Positions 1-10,190 of a stretch of DNA of 64,000 bases are shown here, piece by piece (position 1 is the stretch's first letter; each line of letters begins with the position of its first letter). Source of the DNA: Symsagittifera roscoffensis (lineage: Eukaryota > Xenacoelomorpha > Acoela > Convolutidae); contig NC_087063.1 in NCBI RefSeq assembly GCF_963678635.1, positions 1-64,000 on the forward strand. Direction: 5' to 3'. Both the position numbers and the translations under genes were made by a program. The notes beneath the pieces were generated by a model. The model did no database searches. It saw nothing but the letters and a program-made list of their open reading frames with translations, and was not told the origin of the DNA.

Positions 1-162
1 ATGATAGAATCGATAATTTTTTTTTACTGTTTTACTGTGAGCAGGTTGGGAGAGCTCGGAAAATCAATTTGGTCGACTTAAAAAAAGGTCGACAATTTTT
101 TCGAATTTTTTTTTTGAAAATCCGCTCCGCCCCCTCCCGAGAAAGTTCTAGATCCGCCTCTG
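1..162 (+). repeat. hAT-like MITE fragment (3' end)
   Basis: The stretch shares AAAATCAATTTGGTCGAC and the terminal CTAGATCCGCCTCTG with the complete MITE at 42412-42810 and with the fragment at 41490-41601. Only the 3' terminal part is inside the window. The last base of the terminal repeat is about 162. No coding capacity. Confidence 0.6.
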
Positions 163-821
163 GAGTTTTATGCAAAGCGATTAATTGCTAAAGCAGTTTT
201 TGGGGGAGATAATTCACTTGGTTAAAAGTAATATTTTTCAGTCTCAGCCAATCAGAAATGAGCATAGTACAAGCAGGCCTTGCGTCTTCAACTTGCCGTT
301 TATTTTTAGGGGGAGATTGTTCACTTGGTCTATTAAGGGGGGAGATTGATCACCTGTGCCGATTTTGAGAGAAAAATAATTACTTACCTCCGGTGGCGAC
401 ATACTTTTGGTCGAACTGCACCCCTTCCTTTATTTGCACTCCAGCAACGTCGCCGCAACTGCTCCGACCTAAAAACGATTTCCCTTAAAAAAGGACCCAA
501 GAAAAACGACTGCCTATTACTGTTAAATGTTTCAAAAAGCTACAAAAATAAAAGTTCATTTTTTTCGTTCTGCGCGGTTTCGACTTTCTAATTCACCGAT
601 TTTGTAAGGTTGTTTTTGTAAGTAGTTTTCAGTTTTAGGATACAAGCAGTACTTTTCTGATTTGTATCCCTTTTGATAGAATCATATAATTCAAACTCGG
701 GGTTCCTTTTATCCAATCAACCGGAACAGTCAAAAACGGTTGTCATTTTATTTCCAAATATAGAATGCTCTAATCATTTATATAGAAATGGTCTGGCTCT
801 TGATTTTCATAAACTTAGAAA
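163..821. other. Non-coding AT-rich stretch
   Basis: No gene recognised. The region probably lies in a further intron of, or 3' to, the minus-strand modular lectin gene whose last visible exon ends at 2287. Short open frames here have no codon bias or recognisable motif. Confidence 0.4.
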
Positions 822-1147
822 ATTGCCGAAAACCTATAAATTTTTTATTTTTTCATAAATGGAAGTGTTAGATATTTTTTCCATTAACTAAGTACTCATA
901 TTTTTTAGTGGTTTTTCATCGTTTTTGGTTATGATCGTAACCAAGTACAAGTGTCGAAGACCTTAGTTCAAAAATTGAATATGCATTGCCGAAAACCTAT
1001 AAATTTTTTATTTTTTCATAAATGGAAGTGTTAGATATTTTTTCCATTAACTAAGTACTCATATTTTTTAGTGGTTTTTCATCGTTTTTGGTTATGATCG
1101 TAACCAAGTACAAGTGTCGAAGACCTTAGTTCAAAAATTGAATATGC
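822..1147 (+). repeat. Exact tandem duplication, 163-bp unit x2
   Basis: Copy 1 is 822-984 and copy 2 is 985-1147. I found no mismatch between them by eye. Both begin ATTGCCGAAAACC and end TTGAATATGC. The absence of divergence in otherwise diverged repeat-rich DNA suggests a very recent duplication or an assembly artefact. Confidence 0.9.
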
Positions 1148-2286
1148 ATTTAGACAGGTAATAAGTTGTTAAGCTGTACAAAATAGTCGAAAAGATCAAA
1201 CAATAAATTTTGGCTAACTTTTTAGCATTGCAAATTTTACTGTTTTCTTGCATAAATTTACGTTATGCAAGCCAGAAAAATTTTGGATAAAAATCTGGAT
1301 TGATCTTGCAGAAAAAATCAGTACTGTTACAGTAAAAAAAAACAGTTTTGTTACAGTACTGCGCCAGCGTCAATTTATCTCTGATCAGAGATAAATCAGC
1401 GATAAAATCAGCACTATTATAAAGATATATCAGCACTGTAACAGCACTGTTACAGAGATAAATCAGCACTGTAACATCACTGTTATAGAGATGAATCAGC
1501 ACTGCAACAGCACTGAAAATTGCAAAAAAGCACTAAAAAGCAAAAGAAATTCTGAAAAAGGCGGTTTTCAGCTGATTTTAGCTGTCGGGGGCTGAATTTG
1601 GGTCTGTTTTATCTTATTTTTTTGATTTTAACGACACGTAACAAAACTTTGGAATCAATTCGAAAATTTGAAAAAAATAAATTACTGTTTCAGGACGAAA
1701 ACAGTGACATAAAAATAACAGTACTGTAACAAAACTGTTCCAGTACTGACACTACTGTTTTTTCTTGTTACAAAGGATTACAAAAGGTTTTTCCTGGAAC
1801 AGTACTGAAAAAAGTATATCACTAGTTTTAATCTTATTACTGGCAGACCAGTCCGGGAAGTTTGTCTTGATCAAAAATGTGTTCTGCATTTCGACATGCT
1901 GATAAAATATTTTGGGCTATGGAAACCAATCAAATTTTTGCGCCACAGTAAGAAAAGCCTGGTCCTACAATTTTTCTTTTTAGAAGTTGTTTGATAAGCT
2001 GTATTTACAAAGCAAACTTTTGTCAGTGCAACGATATTCAAATCCAAACCAAAAAAATTGCAATTTCTTTACCCTAATTTAGAAATGTTGTATCTATTTT
2101 GAATGACTATCAATTTCCAAAGACTAAGCGTATGGAATTGTATGATTAGCATTTTCGGTCTCTGTAGGTTATTCTGGTCAGTTGGTTTTTAGTAGTAAAC
2201 GTTTTTGTCCGTTTTTACGGTGCAAATATAAACACAATGCTAGCATATTTTATCAATTTTTTCCAGAGTAAAAATTTTTCCAGCAC
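1148..2286. other. Non-coding stretch with ACAGTACTG-type short repeats
   Basis: No gene is supported. Between about 1310 and 1810 many copies of short near-palindromic motifs such as AGCACTGTAACAG and ACAGTACTG occur in loose tandem. This would be the intron following the last visible exon of the minus-strand host gene. Confidence 0.5.
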
Positions 2287-2544
2287 CTTTGAGAAAACAA
2301 GTGACAGATCCCACCTCTTCTTTAAGAGTCCATTCAGTACTCGGACTAGTCCTCAAAGAGCGGCACCCAGAAAACACTCCAGATGCGTCAAATCTTCCCG
2401 TAATGACTCGCGCATTGCCCCATTCAAGTATGGCGGCTTCGACGCAGTCAAGGATGCTCAAACCTTCCAGATAGATTTCAGAGTCCAGGCTATCACGGAC
2501 AACTGTTTTGTTGATGAAGTATCCGTGAACACATGGATAGTCTT
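2287..2544 (-). CDS. Modular lectin gene, exon 10 (Cys-bearing domain)
   Basis: This is the most 3' exon visible of the minus-strand host gene. The acceptor is CTCTAG before base 2544 and the donor is GTGCTG after 2287. Both are phase 1, and the 258-nt length keeps the frame. The 86 codons encode a Cys-containing domain with spaced pairs (YPCVHGY, LDCVEAA, SGCRSL, VTCFLK) and an N-glycosylation site. The layout resembles the preceding exon 2992-3258, so the two are probably repeats of one small extracellular module, perhaps PAN/apple-like. That family call is weak. Because it ends in a donor, the gene continues left of the window. Confidence 0.75.
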
Positions 2545-2991
2545 CTAGAGTTCAAAACGAATCTTATTTTCTTGAATGCTTTTTGAATTCGGAAAAACTT
2601 GAATGAAATTCCTATTTGTTTTCCGTTTTTTTTTACCTGTAAACTTTACCTTAGACTGTTTTATTGCTTAAACTCAATCACTTAATCATACAGATACAAA
2701 TGCTCATTAAAAATTGTATATTTTTTGTTGAAATGTTCAAAAACGTTGATTTTTGTAGTTTTAACAATGAATACGACTTTGACTCTGGAATATAACCTTG
2801 AAAATAACTTTTACTTATTCAAGGCGTTTTATTTAAGCAGTTTTTCTAATTTCAAGCTAAATAGGATGCAATGATCTACATATGTTTTGGTGTCTCGATC
2901 AGCAATATTAGGACAAACAAAAAACATATATATTGATTGATAATTTTTAAAGAAGTTTTATATTCCTGTCTTTGAGTTGATAGCTACTGAC
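2545..2991 (-). other. Intron of the modular lectin gene
   Basis: Intron between exons 9 and 10, with donor GTCAGT at 2991 and acceptor CTCTAG. AT-rich. I see no repeat or coding signal in it. Confidence 0.7.
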
Positions 2992-3258
2992 CAGTGATAA
3001 TGCATGAACCTTCAGTAGTGTACCGTTTAGACATGTCCAAAAATTGACCGTCGAAGACACCCCCCAGCACCGCACAAGCTGGCTCGGAATTCTCCACATC
3101 AAACAGCTCAATCCATCCTTGAATGAGTTCGAAACCTTGACTTGCCACAGCTTCTGAGCAGTTTTGCCCAGAAAAAACTTCGCGAACCCATCCTTTTGTA
3201 AGATTTGATATAAATGTTCCTCCAAAATTGCCAGTGGAACAGGTTTCGGTAGCTAGCT
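2992..3258 (-). CDS. Modular lectin gene, exon 9 (Cys-bearing domain)
   Basis: The acceptor is AATTTCAG before 3258 and the donor is GTCAGT after 2992. Phases are 1 and 1 and the length is 267 nt. The 89 codons contain cysteines in ETCSTGN, GQNCSEA, PACAVLG and GSCIIT plus N-glycosylation sequons. If the donor is not used, the frame reads two more codons into a TAG stop. This would give a shorter protein, so alternative termination is possible. The downstream exon at 2287-2544 is in matching phase, which favours splicing. The domain family is not recognised. It is extracellular by composition. Confidence 0.75.
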
Positions 3259-3721
3259 CTGAAATTGAAATAAAATATCAATTTTAAAATTCTAAGGGCG
3301 TTTCACAATTATCACAAAGTATTGAGGCGTTCAGAAATGACTAATTTCTTCATTGCCGGTTCGACCACTTCGCCCGGTAAACCAACTGAACCGACGTATC
3401 AACTGAATTGGTATTAAAAGAGTCGGGATAAGGAAATAAACTAAGAACATACCTAACTGAAGTTAAAAAGTGCCAGATAACTCAAGGAAACCGATAGAAA
3501 TGAGTGAAATTTTGATCTCTTTTTCACTATAGCTTCCTACAAAACAATTATCACAAAAATGTTTTTTTGAGATTCAAAAATTTTTTGTGATTGCCACTTT
3601 TTTACGATACTAACCCAGTTAGAAAAAAAATTGGGTTAAAATATATTTTTTTAGTGCGCTGGGAATCATTCGTGAAATTATATTCACTAGACAACTCGAT
3701 TTGGGTAACTTCGAATCATAC
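3259..3721 (-). other. Intron of the modular lectin gene
   Basis: Intron between exons 8 and 9, with donor GTATGA at 3721 and acceptor TTTCAG at 3261-3259. No gene or clear repeat is seen. Confidence 0.7.
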
Positions 3722-3836
3722 CTCGGCTCTTGAATCGGATGTTTTCCTGTCTGCACTCGCCTTCGTAGAGAATGAGCTGGCCTCGGTTGGAGAACAGTAG
3801 CTGAGATCCTTTGCCACGTGATAGCTGGAATGTCTC
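3722..3836 (-). CDS. Modular lectin gene, exon 8 (bulb-lectin-like, second half)
   Basis: The acceptor TTTACAG is before 3836 (phase 0, matching the phase-0 donor of exon 7), and the donor GTATGA is after 3722 (phase 1). The 115-nt exon encodes the strand-like motif QLLFSNRGQLILYEGECR. This resembles the repeating 'L.L..DGNLVLYD' strands of bulb-type (B-lectin, beta-prism II) mannose-binding domains. Together with exon 7 it would make one such domain. The copia 5' LTR lies only about 105 bp upstream of this exon's acceptor in gene orientation. Confidence 0.7.
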
Positions 3837-3940
3837 CTGTAAACATTCGACTCTTCTTTTAATATAAGGTCTTTTTCTCAAAGCTCATCTTTTTGTTATT
3901 TTCAAAACTGGATCAATATGCTGAAAAAATAGGTTGAAAT

Positions 3941-4227
3941 TGTTGAGGTCAGACCATCTCAAGGTCAGACAGATTAATTGAATCGTAGTCAAAACTGATT
4001 AAACTCAGACAAGGTCAACTATTGATGTCAAACTAATTATAATTACTCAGTAATTAATTAACTGGTACTTTTGTGATGCTTAGTTTGTCATTTCATATAA
4101 ACTCACTTCTTTCAATTCATTCTTCAACAATCAGTACCTCCTCTCAACCTCAATTCAATTCTCAGATTCTATCTCAGTCTCTAACCCCAGCTTTTAATCC
4201 TAGTTGCTCTAACTCTGAATCTTATCA
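3941..4227 (+). repeat. copia 5' LTR
   Basis: Begins TGTTGAGGTCAGACC and ends CTTATCA. It aligns along its whole length with 8574-8859, with scattered substitutions and small indels. Confidence 0.93.
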
Positions 4228-4241
4228 GGTTATGGGCCCAG
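4228..4241 (+). other. copia primer-binding site (initiator tRNA-Met half)
   Basis: GGTTATGGGCCCAG abuts the 5' LTR. It is complementary to the anticodon arm of animal initiator tRNA-Met, the internal-fragment primer known for copia and some relatives. This fixes the LTR end and the element's orientation. Confidence 0.85.
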
Positions 4242-4320
4242 ATTTCTAATTTTTTTCTTTTATTATTTTTCTGTCAGAGTTTTTAACTTTTAGCTAGCAG
4301 TCTTAAGCAACAAAGGACTT

Positions 4321-5540
4321 GAAACTGGCAGCCTTTAGTGGAAATCTGGAGATTTTCCTGCTTGGTCGACGAAGTTTGTGGCGCTGATGCACACCAAGGG
4401 CCTGCTCAGGACATTGATGGGCAATGATGATCTGCCAGATGCTGAGCCTACTCTCCCCGTGAGTCCGAATGCTGATCAGCAGGCAGCCTAAGATACCAAG
4501 ATGCAGGAGTGAGCAGTGTTGATCCAGCAGAGGAAAGACAATCTAAACAATGTGTGGTTCCACCAACAACACCACTTTGATGTACATAAAGAACACACTG
4601 CGTGGGAACAGATGGCTATGGCGATGGACGAAGGCTTGGAAGCTGCTTCAAGAAAAATTTTACTGTGTAGAGAGGCCGACGGTGGTCAGTCTAGTAGGTC
4701 AGCTTTATACTAAACCCATTGGGGATGGATTGACTTTTCCTTCTCTCTAGCTACTCATGCTCTGAAATACTATGTAAAATTGGTAATAATTCAACTATTC
4801 GGGGCATCACAGTAGCTAAAAAGTACGTTTAAAAGTTTTACACAGTCTCTGGGCACCGGACCTTCAATTCCGTTTCCCCTCAGAGATAACCACCGTTTCC
4901 CCTCAGAGCTGTCCCACCGGACCTTCCTTTCTTCGGATCTTCTTCAGTTAAGCGTCTTATCGTGTCCTGTTATCACGATAAGAGGCTCCGTTTTTCCGTT
5001 TTTCGTTCTGATCTTATTGTCCCCTTCTGGTTAACAAGGCCTTTTTCAAGTTTTTCAGAAATACTCTAGTCCAAATCGAGAATTTGAAACTTAAAACTCT
5101 GGAATATTGCTACCCTCTTTTTCGTAACGAATTCGCAGCTAACGTCGCTAATGCCTGGTTTCGTTCTCGTCGGAGGGTTCGACTGTGCCAATCCGAGCTA
5201 AAGGCACGCATGAGAACTTTGTCGTGCAAGAGAGCTTTCAACCAGCCAAGACGTTTCCAGAGCTGAGAACGAGGTTGAGGAACTACGATGACTCCAGGAA
5301 GGCTCGATGTGAAAAGAGCACTGAACATGATCATATAGCCATGCAAGCTGTGAGGAAGAGGAAAAGAGTGTCAAGTAGTATCTGCTATTTGTGCGATCAG
5401 AAGGGTCATATGGCGAGGGACTGCAAAATCAAAAGGGACAGTGGACAATCCAGTGCTCGAGGCAGTGGGTCGAACGAAGCAAGTGGGCTAGGAGCAAAGA
5501 AGCAAGGGTGTTCCAAGTGTGGGCAGCCTGGACGTTTTTG
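4321..5540 (+). pseudogene. copia gag (broken, with internal insertion)
   Basis: The N-terminal part (about 4321-4700) shows the copia-type gag signature around FPAWSTKF and HTKGLLRTLMGN, after a frameshift. Two stops follow near 4490-4512. The C-terminal part (5185-5540) contains the zinc knuckle CYLCDQKGHMARDC and a second partial Cys pair. No plausible initiator ATG is left. Bases of about 4700-5080 match no gag and look like a foreign insertion of unknown type containing a CCGTTTCCCCTCAGAG repeat. Nucleocapsid and capsid function is lost. Confidence 0.75.
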
Positions 5541-5639
5541 ATGGGAGAGCAAGCAGAGGAGGACAGGGTTCTTCAGTTGTTGTGCTGCAACTTGATTGAA
5601 GGGAGATGACCTCATTGTGAATACGCGACAGGACTGTCT

Positions 5640-8570
5640 TTTCTAGCTTTGAGAGCTGGAACGAAGGGACAACTGTGATGAACCCCTACATAACGCTGTA
5701 AAGGATTGAGGGCAAAGGACCAGTGGAAGTGGAGATCAGGGACTGCCATGATGCTGTGAGGAGCTACACTTTTCACAATGTGCTGTTCGTGCCGAGCTAC
5801 AGTGTGAACTCGATGAGTGTGAGCTCAGCTGTTGCCAGAGGCTCAAGCTTCAGTTTCGCCGCAGATGCGTCACATCTACTCGCATCAGATGGGGGACAGC
5901 TACCTGTGAAGCGACGGGGCAAGCTTTTCTTCCTTGAGTGCAAGTTCATGAGAAAGCCGATGACTCTAGTGACGAAAACAAGGAGGGATAACAGAGATGC
6001 AATGTTGTGGCACACATGACTGAGGTACCTCAACCAGCAGGATCTTTCATCGAGTGTCAATGAGGGCGAGCTAGAGTTCTGCGAAGTGTGTACAGCTTCT
6101 AAGATGCATGAAGTAGCAGTGCCTAAGAAGACTGAAAGCAGAGCATCGGCAGTGAGGCAACGGGTCTTCAGTGACATTCAGGGGCCATTTGAATTACGGA
6201 GCTACTATGCCTTGAGCTTCATCGACGACTTCAGTCGGCTAGTTGTGGTCAAGTACCTGGTGAAGAAGAGTGATGCTCTACTGAAGTTCCAGGAGTTTGT
6301 GGCTGAGCATGGAGCATCGAAGTGCCTGCGAACTGACAATGGAGGTGAGTATTCGTCAAATGCATTTAGGAGGTTTTGTAGAGAAACCCAGGTGAAGCGA
6401 GAGTTCACTGTCCCCAATACTCCCCAACAGAATGGTGAAGCAGAGCGCTACAATACCGAGGTCTGCTGGCCGAAGCAAACTAGCGAAGATGTTCTGGGTG
6501 CGAGCAATGTCGACAGCCGTGAGGGTTTGCAACTTGTGTCCCAAATCCAGCAACGAGAAGCGCCTTTCACCGACAGAGATGCACTATGGGAAACCATCAA
6601 AAGTGAGCTATTTGCGTGTGTTCGCTTGCCTGGTGTACTATCTGGACCGAGGCAACAGACGGAAACTGGATCCAAAGCGCAAGAAAAGCAAGTTCATCGG
6701 CTAAAACGAGGAGAGCAAAGCCTACCTGCTGATGGATCTAGAAACAAGAAGAGTGTTGCGAGCAAGAAGCGTGATAATCAATGAGAACATCATTCCAGAT
6801 GACTTGTTGGTTGAGCCATTACAAACCCCGGAGCTATCAATCCAGGGGTGCATTGATATTGAGCAAGCAAGCACTACGAAAACGAAGCGCGCCAACTGAG
6901 GATGATACTACAGATTCAGTGGGGACTAATGAGGAAAATCAGGTCGAGGAGGAAGCAGTAGATTCACATTCTACTGATCATCCTGTGCTGAGGTCCGTTA
7001 GGACAAGGAACCCACCAATTCGATACGGACTCACCTATACCCATGCTTCAGTGACTGGAATTCAAGAGCCAAGGGGCTATTCAGAAGCAGTGTCTGGACC
7101 CGAAAAGGAGCAGTGGCTGGCAGCTATGGCATTAGAGGTGAAGTAATCTCAAAAAGTATTTCCTGGACGTTGGGTTCTTGCGGTACAGAGAGATGCAATG
7201 GGACAAGTGGAGCGGTTCAAAGCCCGATATGTAGTGAAAAGGCTCATGCAAATGGAAGGACTTGACTTCAATGAGACGTTTGCTCCAACCTGTAGACCCG
7301 AAACAAAAAAGATACTGCTGGCTCTGGGGGAACAAGATGGTATTATACTTCATCAGATGAATATTAAGTCAGCCTTCCTCAACTTTCCTCTAGCAGAGAC
7401 AATGTACATGGAGCAGCCACAGGGGGTTTAGCACCGGTGCAGCCAAGTGTGCTTACTACAACGAAGTCTCTATGGGCTGCGGCATGCAGGAAAAGACTGG
7501 TATCAGACGCTGAGCACTTTCCTTCTTGATGAAGGGTTCACTGGAAGCAGCAACGACTTCTGTTTGTTCACTATGAGGGGAAAAATTGATGCAATGATTT
7601 ATGTACTGGTTTGGGTAGTTGACATCATCATTGAATGCGGATGTCAAGAAGAAGTTGACAAACTGAGGAGCCGTTTCTCCGAACGATTCAAGATGGATGA
7701 CAGAGGCGCACTGTCCTGGTTCCTGGAAACACAGGTCGAGCAGTCACCTGGGAAGGTAACAGTAGATCAATCTCGTTACATCGACGACTGCTTGGAGCGC
7801 TTTGACCTTGATGAATACAAACCAGTGGGCACACCAGTGGACATCAGCCCAAAACTGTCGAAGAAGGGCTGCCCTGAAGCTGGGTCAGCAGAGGCAGTAT
7901 CCATGTAGGTTGAGGACTACAGAGGCATTGTTGGCTCATTTTTGTACATAGCTAAGCAAACAAAGCCTGATATCCTAGCTACTGTGACGCAACTCTCTCG
8001 TTTCCTGGAGAATCCGGGAAGGGTGCACTGGGTGGCTGCAAAATGAGTTCTTCGTTACCTGGAGGGGAGCAAAGATCTGGAGCTGTGCTACACTAATGAA
8101 GCTGGTGGTGTAAAACTCTATGGATCCGCAGATGCTGACGGGCCTGGATATTTGGATTATAGAAGGTCAACTTCTGGCTGCAGTTTTCATTTGCAGAAGG
8201 CAGGGGCAGCAATTAGTTGGAGCTTCAAGAAGCAACCAACTGCAGCTATATCTACCAGTGAGGCTGAGTACCAAGCAAGGGCAGCAGCGGTTCAAGAGGC
8301 TCTTTATCTGCGATCACTTCTCGTTGAGATACTGACCAACTGTCATCAAGGAGGACAACCAGAGCTGTATCAAAATGTACAAGAATCCTGTGATGCAGAA
8401 GCAAAAAAAACACATCGATATGAATACCATTTTGCTCAGTCAGCTTCCTACTGAGTTCATGGAAGCTGACTTGTTGACAAAAGCCCTGAGCAAGGCTAAA
8501 GCGGAACAGCATCGTCAAACCTTGACGGGTTGCAGCCTAACGTTGGACAAAGCCAATTCAGCCTCAGTGG
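5640..8570 (+). pseudogene. copia pol (protease, integrase, RT, RNase H; broken)
   Basis: In order: protease remnant and GAG-pre-integrase region (5700-6085, with a stop at LWHT), integrase core with RTDNGGEY and QQNGEAERYN (6160-6460), RT fingers with KARYVVKRLMQMEG and DFNETFAPT (7198-7431), RT palm (7447-7908) and RNase H with STSEAEYQARAAAVQEA (8230-8330). The RT catalytic YVDD box reads as WVVD, so polymerase activity would be lost even without the many stops and frameshifts. The gene is non-functional. Confidence 0.85.
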
Positions 8571-8573
8571 GTG

Positions 8574-8859
8574 TGTTGAGGTCAGACCATCTCAAGGTCA
8601 GACAGATTAATTGAATCGTATTCGAAACTAATTAAACTCAGACAAAGTCAACTAGTGATCTCAAACTAAATAATTAGCCAGTAATTAATTAACTAGTACT
8701 TTTGTGATGCTTAGTTTGTCATGTCATTTATATTTACTTCTTTCATTTTGTTCTTCAACAATCACTACCTCTTCTCAATCCTCAGTTCAAACCTCAGATT
8801 CTATCTCAGTTTCTAACCCCAGCTTTTAATCCTAGTTGCTCTAACACTGAATCATAACA
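8574..8859 (+). repeat. copia 3' LTR
   Basis: Begins TGTTGAGGTCAGACC and ends ATCATAACA, followed by the target duplication GAAAT. It is preceded by the purine-rich CAGTGGGTG, the likely polypurine tract. Confidence 0.93.
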
Positions 8860-8864
8860 GAAAT

Positions 8865-9227
8865 TAGTTCCAGCAAAAATGTTATTGAATTTTCATATAA
8901 AACAGAAGTTCAAATTAATAGTTTGCTATTTTGGTTCGTATAGCAGAAAACACACTCCCACAACCGACATTTTAATATTTTAAAAGTAGTTTTACGAGAC
9001 ATAACTTTAAAGCCTGATATCACGATGTAAGATATGAACAAAAAACGTCTTCAGAATATTTAATTTGCTCACCTCAAAAAAAAATTCGTATAATTTTGTT
9101 AACGTAAAACTAACGACAAATTATGTTACTGTCTTCCAAAACTGAGTTTTAAATTGTCGGCGGGGTGGATGGGGGGGGGGGGGGGTTGTTGGTTTGGGAA
9201 AGATGCATTATCAATTATGGTTCTTAC
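8865..9227 (-). other. Intron remainder with poly-G run
   Basis: Host intron 7 outside the copia element. It contains a homopolymer G run near 9171-9185 just after the exon-7 donor side. Reading exon 7 into it yields a spurious proline run. No gene is seen. Confidence 0.6.
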
Positions 9228-9643
9228 ATTTGTTTGACTGTTTGATAGGTGAAGGAAACCCAGTTCGCTCATTCTCAGTTGATCCCAACTCCATTCACTT
9301 CCATGCTGGTAGTTGTTGAGAATCTCTGTATTGAGCGTTTTTCTCCTAATTATTATTCCATTATGTTTCATGTTATCAAAAGTGATCACATATTTTCCAT
9401 CAGGTGACTCATAAAAACCATTTTCGATTGTTTTCATTCCATTAATGTCCAATACAGTCTGCTGGGTGCAAAAAGTTTCGACGGTGCCTCTCAGTTGTGA
9501 AAAATAACCATCAGCTTCCAACTTAGGCAGCCAGGGGATATTGTAGTAAGCGAGCACCTGAATAAAGGGACCTTGCAGATAGGGTTGAGGAAAGTACCAA
9601 TTGAACGAGTTGCCGGAAGATCCCCCTTTTGATATTACTGTCT
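9228..9643 (-). CDS. Modular lectin gene, exon 7 (bulb-lectin-like, first half)
   Basis: The acceptor is TTTCAGCAG before 9643 (a NAGNAG site, so 9646 is an alternative start) and the donor is GTAAGA after 9228. It starts in phase 1 and ends in phase 0. The 416 nt encode an aromatic-rich N-terminal part (NWYFPQPYLQG) and then strands such as SPDGKYVITFDNMKHNG and LRMSELGFLHLS. These resemble B-lectin repeats when read with exon 8. The role would be carbohydrate binding outside the cell. The mannose-binding consensus QxDxNxVxY is not well kept, so ligand specificity cannot be inferred. Confidence 0.7.
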
Positions 9644-10190
9644 CTGCTGAAATGAAACAACATCATGATCCAGCTCTTTAGCTCCTTTTGATTTTGTTGA
9701 AAAAAAATGGCATTCAAAAAAACGTTTGGATTTGATTTTAATTGTTAGAATTACAATGAAAACAGTCAGGTTTATCAAGCGGAGAAAGATATACAATTTT
9801 TGTGATTCAACTTGGCGTATAAATAACCTTTAGACCATTTTATCATGATATTTTGACGAAGCGCATAGTTAGGATTAAATTCGGTATGCGCTCCCTTTTT
9901 GACGTCGAGCAGCAAATCAGTACTGCTCGAGAATTATACAGCAATCTTGGGAAGTGTATTTGTAACTTAGCTCAATCAGACATAACTATGGGCCATCTAT
10001 GTTCAGTTCATTGATTCATATGAGATTTATTTGCTAATGAACGTAATCATCACTGCTTCGGAGTAATAATTCAACAGAGAGAAAGTTTAAAAATTTGTTT
10101 TTTTTTAAATTACACCCTGTGATATTATGATACGCTTCTTGAAATCGCTGAAGAACATTTTGCGCCATACACTAAAGTAAAAAACGGGAT
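9644..10190 (-). other. Intron sequence without recognised features
   Basis: Start of host intron 6 going right. AT-rich with no coding signal. The following segment (10191 onward) is a dispersed repeat. Confidence 0.5.

Larger units (their letters stand above)
3936..8864 (+). mobile_element. Ty1/copia LTR retrotransposon, complete but dead
   Basis: The element spans 3941-8859 between two ~287-bp LTRs (TG...CA). It is flanked by the perfect 5-bp target duplication GAAAT (3936-3940 and 8860-8864). The primer-binding site follows the 5' LTR. Gag, protease, integrase, reverse transcriptase and RNase H are recognisable in copia order on the plus strand, but all are broken by frameshifts and stops. 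The element sits antisense in a host-gene intron. The LTRs differ at many positions, so the insertion is not recent. Confidence 0.93.

Noticed and set aside
1263-1502. Minus-strand repetitive open frame
   Set aside because: Produced by the short AGCACTGTAACAG-type repeats; no real protein features.
9126-9227. Pro-rich C-terminus of the exon 7 frame
   Set aside because: It is read-through past a good GTAAGA donor into intronic poly-G.
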